From contig DOQH01000014.1 of assembly GCA_003514455.1 (NCBI GenBank), positions 1 to 6,227 of the forward strand: a DNA stretch of 6,227 nucleotides. The letters run 5' to 3'. Positions within the stretch are counted from its first letter, which is position 1. The number at the start of each line of letters is the position of its first letter. Origin of the DNA: Candidatus Magasanikiibacteriota bacterium. GTDB lineage: Bacteria > Patescibacteriota > Patescibacteriia > Magasanikbacterales > UBA10003. Positions 1 to 4,252 of the stretch are shown piece after piece. Both the position numbers and the translations under genes were made by a program. The notes beneath the pieces are model-generated. The model made no database searches. It worked only from the letters and a program-made list of their open reading frames with translations, and was not told the origin of the DNA.

Positions 1-30
1 AATCATCATATTCATGCCTATCTTCAAGAT

Positions 31-522
31 ATGACAATCTTAAAGAATAAGATCGAGGTACTTCTCGGAGAAATTAAAAACGATGTCAAAAAGATTGCGT
101 CAAATAAGAGCGATATAAATGCATTTTTCAAAGCAGGAGTAGAAAAAACAAAAAAAGTATTTGCTGGAATTTCGAAATATCGCGACGAACACCATCACCG
201 TGGAATGAGGTTTTTTGATGGTGATTTGCTTAAAGCAGAGAATGCACGCGGGTTTTTAGAAATGCTCTCAAATCCTGTTTTGGACGCTATGCTAAAACAA
301 GAATACAAGCCAAAAATAATCGATAAATTTACTAAAGAAAAAGAAGGGTCGTTTGAAATTGCCCAAAAGCGATGGATAGAAATAGCGCAAAAAAATGATA
401 AGCAGACAACTGGATATCTGCAATCTGTGCTCCAAGTGGTTCATCCAAGTTTTTACCAGTTTTTAAACATTACACCAGTTCACGAGATAATTGCTATGGC
501 AGAAAAACAAAGTGGTAAATAA
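31..522 (+). CDS. Hypothetical protein, charged, possibly 5'-truncated by the window edge
   Basis: I do not recognise this 163-residue protein. It is Lys/Glu-rich and probably cytoplasmic: there is no signal peptide and no membrane-length hydrophobic segment. The first 50 residues are mostly charged and helix-prone (possible coiled coil). A distinctive HHHRGMRFFDGD stretch lies at about residues 55-66, and the C-terminal third carries an aromatic segment (HPSFYQFLN, about 138-146). The start is uncertain. The frame is open back to base 1, and no Shine-Dalgarno sequence precedes ATG 31, so the real start may lie outside the window. Alternatively, a second frame open from base 2 ends in a TGA at 32-34, which would give an ATGA overlap with an upstream gene. 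It lies on the same strand as the ATPase gene downstream but is separated from it by about 196 nt. AT-rich like its right neighbours. Function unknown. Confidence 0.7.
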   Translation: MTILKNKIEVLLGEIKNDVKKIASNKSDINAFFKAGVEKTKKVFAGISKYRDEHHHRGMRFFDGDLLKAENARGFLEMLSNPVLDAMLKQEYKPKIIDKFTKEKEGSFEIAQKRWIEIAQKNDKQTTGYLQSVLQVVHPSFYQFLNITPVHEIIAMAEKQSGK

Positions 523-604
523 AATCAATTTAGTCAAAAAAGAATTTGCTGCCAAAGGTTAAGTGTGATAACATTTCACCACGGAATTATCATTCGCGAA
601 AAAT

Positions 605-718
605 TTGAAATCGTCAAAAAGCGCGCCAGTGGGCTGGCGGAATTTCCTCCCTCCAATTTTCCTCGAATTCAGTTTGAGTTTTTGTGTAGATATTACTTTT
701 AAGCATAATCAAATTTAT
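605..718. other. Intergenic stretch with hairpin and pyrimidine-rich block, possible dispersed repeat
   Basis: This segment between the first gene and the ATPase gene stands out from its AT-rich surroundings. It holds a perfect 6-bp hairpin (CGCCAG at 624-629, loop TGGG, CTGGCG at 634-639) followed by a pyrimidine-rich block at about 641-664. On the minus strand that block reads as repeated GGAGG-like purine runs. It can be read in frame with the ATPase from a TTG at 605, but the encoded residues do not look like FtsK sequence. No T-run follows the hairpin, so it is not a standard terminator. It resembles a small intergenic repeat unit; only one copy is visible here, so that reading is an inference. 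Confidence 0.35.
682..709 (+). promoter_or_regulatory. Candidate promoter for the FtsK-like ATPase gene
   Basis: A CATAAT box at 704-709 (5 of 6 matches to TATAAT) lies 16 bp downstream of TTGTGT at 682-687 (weak -35, matching only in the TTG). The expected transcription start, about 715-717, would leave almost no leader before ATG 719, so the mRNA would be nearly leaderless. That fits the lack of a Shine-Dalgarno sequence. In such AT-rich DNA a chance match is quite possible. Confidence 0.25.
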
Positions 719-1498
719 ATGAATACGAAAAAGATTGGATTAGAACGGTTCTTCAATAGCAAAGAATTTAAACAAAGAGCAAATAATATTCTTTTGTCGA
801 TAGGTTTTAATGAAAAAGGATTATTAGTTATAGAAGATTTTGATAAAACAAGCGGAATATTAATTGCTGGAGAAAAACATTCCGGAAAAACAACTTTTTT
901 GAATTGTATAATTGCAAGCTTGTTGCATCAAAATAAATCCGAGAAGACATTGCAATTTATTTTGTTGGATTCTAAAAAAAATGAATTCAAAAAACACAAG
1001 GATCTTCCTCACTTGGTATTTCCCATTATTGATAAATTATGTACCGCAAAAGAAGCCATTATATGGCTTGAAGCTGAATTTGATAGAAGGTTTGCGATTC
1101 TGGAAGATAAACAAAAAAGGAATATTTGGAAGTATAATAAAACAGCAAAAAATAAGCTACCCACCATTTTCTTTATTGTAGATGAATTGGCAGATTTAAT
1201 GAGGTTAGCCCCAAAGGTATTTAAAGATAGATTTGTCAGAATTTTACAGATAGGTAAATGTATAGGAATTTTTATTATTGCGACTACCTCTAAAATGGAT
1301 GTGAAAAATATCCCGTCCCTTGTGAATGTTAATTTTCTGACAAAAGTTTGTTTTAAAACTGCTAGCGGTAGGGATTCCTCAAAGATAGTATATTATAAAC
1401 ACGCAAAAAATTTGAAAAAAGGCGAATTACTTCATTCAGATTACTTTACAACCAAAGAGCCGAATAAAATACACGGATTTCATGCTAGTAAAACTTAA
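719..1498 (+). CDS. Stand-alone FtsK/SpoIIIE-type P-loop ATPase (motor domain only)
   Basis: A 259-residue ATPase of the FtsK/HerA superfamily, whose members move double-stranded DNA or act in conjugation, packaging or defence. Seen here: Walker A GEKHSGKT at residues 51-58, an FtsK-like LDSKKNEF...LPHLVFPI segment at about 83-103, and Walker B IFFIVDELADLM at 150-161 with acidic pair D155/E156, nearly identical to the FtsK IDELADLM signature. Later motifs have diverged: the ATQRP of FtsK is ATTSK (188-192), and the DSRT segment is DSSK (219-222). There is no transmembrane N-terminus, alpha domain or C-terminal DNA-reading gamma domain; normal FtsK exceeds 700 residues. I chose ATG 719 over TTG 605 because FtsK-like sequence begins after it and the upstream extension overlaps a repeat-like hairpin. 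The 188-residue gene follows after 25 nt, probably in one transcript. The family is confident; the cellular role is not. Confidence 0.85.
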   Translation: MNTKKIGLERFFNSKEFKQRANNILLSIGFNEKGLLVIEDFDKTSGILIAGEKHSGKTTFLNCIIASLLHQNKSEKTLQFILLDSKKNEFKKHKDLPHLVFPIIDKLCTAKEAIIWLEAEFDRRFAILEDKQKRNIWKYNKTAKNKLPTIFFIVDELADLMRLAPKVFKDRFVRILQIGKCIGIFIIATTSKMDVKNIPSLVNVNFLTKVCFKTASGRDSSKIVYYKHAKNLKKGELLHSDYFTTKEPNKIHGFHASKT

Positions 1499-1523
1499 AT
1501 TTTGGTAATACATTTTCAAGTTT

Positions 1524-2090
1524 ATGGTTTCTCTCACTAAAAAACAAATTGACTCCGCTTTGCAAAAATTAGCAAGTAGTATTGATAAGTATCTTTGGTT
1601 GCAAGACAATTTTAGTAAATTTGATGTTTCCCATGATAGGACTTATCAAAAAAAGTTTAATGGTTTCTACAAGGTAAGGCGAAATAAGGGGTGGCGCATG
1701 TGGTTTTATAAAATATTTGAGATGAAAAAGAAATGGAAAACCGATTTTAACTCAGTATTGCTAATTATCTATCTGAGAACAAAAAAACATTTTGAGGTGT
1801 CTTTCGCAAGTAAAATGGCAGCGACTTTTGATCCCAATTCACCGGTTATTGATAGTGTGGTGTTAAAGAATCTCGGTTTAAAGCCAGTCACCTCAAAGAC
1901 TAAAAATAAGTGGAAAGAGGCAGGCATTCTCCATAAAAAGATTGTCAGATTTTATAATAATTTTTTAGCATCAGAAAAAGGCAAGTATTTGATTGCTCAA
2001 TTTAAAAAGAGATATCCGAACAAAAAAATATCAAAAGTAAAAATGTTGGATTTCGTACTTTGGCAGACAAGAAACTATAGTCCCCAATAG
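1524..2090 (+). CDS. Conserved-hypothetical-like basic protein with an SK...DP..PV.D motif
   Basis: A 188-residue, strongly basic, soluble protein without signal peptide or membrane segments. Notable stretches are FDVSHDRTYQKKFNGFY (residues 33-49), the central VSFASKMAATFDPNSPVID (92-110) and a C-terminal KMLDFVLWQTR (173-183). The central pattern, Ser-Lys followed about ten residues later by DPNxPVxD, resembles the helix-hairpin-helix-like segment of OGG-fold DNA glycosylase relatives, in which an Asp near this position is functional. This is a weak resemblance recalled from family patterns, not a demonstrated homology, and no classical catalytic Lys/Asp pair can be assigned. ATG 1524 is the first in-frame ATG; no Shine-Dalgarno sequence precedes it. 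It lies 25 nt after the ATPase gene and shares its low GC, so a joint transcript is likely. Nucleic-acid binding is plausible from the charge, but function is unknown. Confidence 0.8.
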   Translation: MVSLTKKQIDSALQKLASSIDKYLWLQDNFSKFDVSHDRTYQKKFNGFYKVRRNKGWRMWFYKIFEMKKKWKTDFNSVLLIIYLRTKKHFEVSFASKMAATFDPNSPVIDSVVLKNLGLKPVTSKTKNKWKEAGILHKKIVRFYNNFLASEKGKYLIAQFKKRYPNKKISKVKMLDFVLWQTRNYSPQ

Positions 2091-2106
2091 GTTTAATTCT
2101 TTTTTT
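2072..2106 (+). terminator. Weak candidate terminator of the plus-strand cassette
   Basis: AAACTAT (2072-2078) can pair with ATA (2087-2089) and GTTT (2091-2094), leaving G2090 bulged. The loop is 8 nt, and the stem is followed by AATTC and seven T residues (2100-2106). It overlaps the stop codon of the 188-residue gene. The stem is AT-rich and imperfect, so only the position and the T-run make it credible. Confidence 0.3.
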
Positions 2107-2150
2107 ACCATTTTTAATCAATTGTCCTAAACATGTCCAATGGCGGCGGG

Positions 2151-2161
2151 TATAATATAAT
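2151..2161 (+). promoter_or_regulatory. Two overlapping consensus -10 boxes (TATAAT) without a good -35
   Basis: TATAAT occurs at 2151-2156 and again at 2156-2161, sharing one T. No good -35 is correctly placed: TTGTCC at 2122-2127 is 23 bp from the first box, and TGTCCA at 2134-2139 is 16 bp from the second but matches poorly. Any start would fall in the left arm of the hairpin at 2159-2196, and no convincing gene lies downstream on the plus strand. It could drive a short structured RNA, or simply be the AT-rich flank of a terminator. Confidence 0.2.
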
Positions 2162-2196
2162 AGATCTCCCCGCGGCTTTCCGCAGGGAGATCTATT
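2159..2196 (-). terminator. Strong hairpin between convergent genes, probable terminator after ldh
   Basis: Twelve bases at 2159-2170 (AATAGATCTCCC) pair perfectly with 2185-2196. After one C-A mismatch (2171/2184), GCGG (2172-2175) pairs with CCGC (2180-2183) around a CTTT loop. On the minus strand it lies 54 nt past the lactate dehydrogenase stop and is followed by a moderately T-rich tail (TATTATATTATA), so termination of the metabolic operon is the likeliest role. There is no long T-run on either side. It could also stop plus-strand transcripts or be part of a small RNA. Confidence 0.45.
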
Positions 2197-2238
2197 CGTG
2201 GTATGGCAATGAAGAAATATTTGTTGCGAAAAGAAAAA

Positions 2239-2266
2239 GAGATTGCTTCGCTACGCTCGCAATGAC
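2239..2266. repeat. Dispersed GC-rich repeat overlapping the ldh 3' end
   Basis: This 28-bp unit runs from GAGATTGCTTCG to CTCGCAATGAC. It matches a short repeat I know from many bacterial genomes, seen on the other strand as GTCATTGCGAGC...GAAGCAATCTC. Its core is flanked by complementary TTGC/GCAA ends. It is much more GC-rich than the bases to its left. On the minus strand it encodes the last residues of lactate dehydrogenase (SLRA) and its TAG stop. Only one copy is in the window, so repeat status comes from recognition, not from a second copy here. Confidence 0.65.
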
Positions 2267-3237
2267 AAGTTTTCAATCGTCTGTCTGATTGTTTTTGCAG
2301 ACTGGCGCAATTTGGCCAGTTCGTCAGATGATAATTTTATCTCCATTATTTTTTTAATGCCAGTGCGGCCGACTACTGTTGGCAAAGAAAGACAAACATC
2401 CTTGAGGCCGTATTGGCCTGTTAAAAGAGAAGACACTGGGAAGATATGATTTTCATCGTATAAAATGGCGCGGACAATCCGTTCCACAGCCAGAGCAATG
2501 GCATAATAAGTGGCGCCTTTTTTGCAAATAATATCATAGGCGGCTGTTTTGGTTTTTGCATAGGCCACTTCAACGGCTTTTTTGTTATATTCCGGCAAGG
2601 CCGAGATATTTTCGCCCATCAAATTTACATGCGAATACACAGGCACTTCTGAATCGCCGTGTTCGCCAATCAAATACGCGCCCATGCTGTCAGGCGCGAC
2701 TCCAAACTCTTGCGCCAATAAAAATCTAAAACGGGAAGAGTCCAAAGTGGTGCCTGTGCCAAATACCTGATAATCAGGTAGGCCGGATTTTTTCAAAGCC
2801 ACAAAAGTCATCACATCCAAAGGATTGGTCACCATCAGAATTACCGCTTTGTCAGTGTAACGTTTTATTTTTTCAATAATATCTTTTATTATTTTAGCAT
2901 TGGCTGAAGCCAACTCTAAACGCGTTTGGCCGACTTTTTGCCCCAAGCCGGCGGTAATCACCACCACATCAGCTTCTTTACAATCAGAATAATCACCAGC
3001 CCAGATTTTGGTTTGCGGCACAAAAGAAATGCCGTGTTCCAAATCCCAGGCCTCGCCCAGGCATTTGTCTTTGTTCACATCAATTAGAACAATTTCCGAG
3101 GCGATGCCGCTCATCATAATGGCAAAGGCCGAGGTGGAGCCGACAAATCCTGTGCCAACGATGACCACGCGCGTGGTTTCAATTTGTGGAGCGGGGATTT
3201 GTTTTGAATTTTTTAAAGAGAGAAGTTTTTTTGGCAT
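2251..3237 (-). CDS. ldh: L-lactate dehydrogenase (NAD-dependent)
   Basis: A 328-residue cytoplasmic enzyme interconverting pyruvate and L-lactate with NADH/NAD, the usual fermentative step that regenerates NAD. The Rossmann motif GTGFVGS is at residues 28-34, with D53 at the end of the second strand binding the NAD ribose. Catalytic and substrate residues are all present: R106 on the mobile loop (GQTRLEL), N138 (TNPLDV), D166 and R169 (LDSSR), H193 (GEHGDSE) and T243 (GATYY). Q100, in GQKVGQ, is the glutamine that marks lactate rather than malate dehydrogenases. I chose ATG 3237 because the frame upstream, to 3336, runs into the kinase gene and encodes nothing LDH-like. About 24 residues still precede the first strand, somewhat longer than usual. 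No Shine-Dalgarno sequence is seen. Third gene of the minus-strand operon, 49 nt after the kinase. The C-terminus is set by a dispersed repeat. Confidence 0.95.
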   Translation of the reverse strand: MPKKLLSLKNSKQIPAPQIETTRVVIVGTGFVGSTSAFAIMMSGIASEIVLIDVNKDKCLGEAWDLEHGISFVPQTKIWAGDYSDCKEADVVVITAGLGQKVGQTRLELASANAKIIKDIIEKIKRYTDKAVILMVTNPLDVMTFVALKKSGLPDYQVFGTGTTLDSSRFRFLLAQEFGVAPDSMGAYLIGEHGDSEVPVYSHVNLMGENISALPEYNKKAVEVAYAKTKTAAYDIICKKGATYYAIALAVERIVRAILYDENHIFPVSSLLTGQYGLKDVCLSLPTVVGRTGIKKIMEIKLSSDELAKLRQSAKTIRQTIENLSLRA

Positions 3238-3249
3238 AAATTTGTTTTG

Positions 3250-3280
3250 CGGCAAGCGGAGGCAGGTGCCAAGTTTGCCG
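3250..3280 (-). other. Intercistronic stem-loop between the kinase gene and ldh
   Basis: CGGCAA (3250-3255) pairs with TTGCCG (3275-3280), and GGC/GCC (3261-3263 with 3268-3270) can form an inner stem. It fills most of the 49-nt gap between the two genes and is GC-rich. No T-run follows, so it is more likely an mRNA processing or stability element than a terminator. It lies only about 12 nt upstream of the ldh start and could influence its translation. A chance structure is possible. Confidence 0.3.
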
Positions 3281-3286
3281 GACACT

Positions 3287-4252
3287 TTAAAAATTAGTAG
3301 GGCATTTATGTTTATATTTTTTATGAAAGTCCTCAATGCCTTTTTTGGTCAGCAAGCCGTCTTGCGGCCCGATTTTCATGATGACGGACGAGGAATTGGC
3401 CGAGCCCCAGCACATGGCCATGGGTATTTTTTTGCCATATTGCAGAGCAGCCAAAAATCCGGTGGCAAACGCATCCCCGGCTCCTGTGCGTTCAATATTT
3501 GGCGTGTCAAAAATGCCCATTTGCCAGAATTTATCGCCGTCAAACACAAACGAACCGGCTTGGCCATCGGTGATAATAATAATTTTTGGTCCGATTTTAT
3601 GCAAAGCCAAAAGATAGTGGCGGATGTCGTGTTGGGCGCCGACCATGCGCGCGGCTTCTTCTTTATTGACAAACAACGCTTCGCAAATTTTTAAAAGCGG
3701 TTTCATTTTTGCCAAACCGGCGCGTAATTGGAAAGTGCCCGGATTATACCCAAGTTTAATTTTATTTTTTACCACCCATTTGGCGATTTGATTGTTCAAG
3801 CCGTCATGGTGCGCGGCCACGGAAGTGTAATAGGCCAATTTGGTTTGCGCTTTCATTGGTAGGGCGTAATCGCGCTTAGCATGATAAACAAAAATGGTGC
3901 GTTCACCTTGGAAATTAATCACCACCGACGCGTTGGTTTCTTTTTTGGGGTCGTAAATCACATATTCATCAGACACTTTTTCTTTTTTTAGTGTTTCTTT
4001 AATAAATTCGCCATTGCCGTCATTGCCCAAAATGGTGTAAATGGCGGTTTTTAGCCCCAATCGCGCCGAGCCAACGGCGTTATTGGCCGCGTTGCCGGCC
4101 ACTTTGCGGTGAAAACTGTCAACTGGAATTTTGTCCGCGAAATTAACGCAGATAACACAGCGGTCAGGATGCAGTTTGCAATTTATTTCCGCGTCGTGAA
4201 TTTGTAAAAGCGTGTCAATGGTGCAGTCGCCGATGGAAATGATGTCAAACAT
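3287..4252 (-). CDS. PfkB-family carbohydrate kinase
   Basis: A 321-residue ribokinase/PfkB-type kinase that transfers phosphate from ATP to a sugar, sugar phosphate or nucleoside. Seen: N-terminal DIISIGDCTID (residues 3-13), the glycine signature AGNAANNAVGSARLG (52-66), the FVNKEEA segment (194-200), the ITDGQAGS nucleotide-site turn (227-234) and the second PfkB signature TGAGDAFATGF (256-266) with catalytic base D260. Length is normal for the family. Substrate cannot be read from the sequence: ribose, fructose, fructose-6-phosphate or a nucleoside are all possible. An unusual insertion near the N-terminus holds C25, C32 and C35 (C-x6-C-x2-C). Its ATG (4250-4252) overlaps the transketolase stop (4245-4247) by 8 nt, so translation is probably coupled; there is no Shine-Dalgarno sequence. 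The neighbours suggest a role in pentose phosphate or glycolytic sugar phosphorylation (inference). Confidence 0.92.
   Translation of the reverse strand: MFDIISIGDCTIDTLLQIHDAEINCKLHPDRCVICVNFADKIPVDSFHRKVAGNAANNAVGSARLGLKTAIYTILGNDGNGEFIKETLKKEKVSDEYVIYDPKKETNASVVINFQGERTIFVYHAKRDYALPMKAQTKLAYYTSVAAHHDGLNNQIAKWVVKNKIKLGYNPGTFQLRAGLAKMKPLLKICEALFVNKEEAARMVGAQHDIRHYLLALHKIGPKIIIITDGQAGSFVFDGDKFWQMGIFDTPNIERTGAGDAFATGFLAALQYGKKIPMAMCWGSANSSSVIMKIGPQDGLLTKKGIEDFHKKYKHKCPTNF
4245..4252 (-). other. Stop/start overlap coupling transketolase and kinase
   Basis: The eight bases ATGTTTGA hold the kinase start codon and, in another frame, the transketolase TGA stop. With no Shine-Dalgarno sequence upstream, re-initiation by ribosomes finishing transketolase is the likely way the kinase is translated, which would keep the two products in a fixed ratio. 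Confidence 0.65.

Noticed and set aside
593..600. 8-bp palindrome TTCGCGAA as an operator
   Set aside because: Too short, and not placed against a convincing promoter; chance is likely.
605..718. TTG 605 as the real start of the FtsK-like ATPase, adding 38 residues
   Set aside because: The extension crosses a hairpin and repeat-like block, encodes nothing FtsK-like, and needs a rare start codon without a Shine-Dalgarno sequence; ATG 719 fits better.
912..1181. 89-residue frame inside the ATPase gene
   Set aside because: It overlaps the Walker-motif coding region in another frame and has no features of its own.
2203..2265. 20-codon plus-strand reading frame after the hairpin
   Set aside because: Its second half is only the dispersed repeat, which gives chance reading frames; there is no ribosome site or recognisable product.
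2243..2449. 68-residue plus-strand reading frame
   Set aside because: It is antisense to the lactate dehydrogenase gene and begins inside the repeat; shadow frame.
2251..3237. Malate dehydrogenase as the identity of the dehydrogenase
   Set aside because: Q100 on the substrate loop is the lactate-type residue; malate enzymes have Arg there.
3238..3336. Longer lactate dehydrogenase beginning at 3336
   Set aside because: It would overlap the kinase gene by 50 nt and add residues unlike any LDH N-terminus; ATG 3237 is more reasonable.
3008..3694. 228-residue plus-strand reading frame
   Set aside because: It is antisense to both lactate dehydrogenase and the kinase, two firmly supported genes; its composition reflects their codons.
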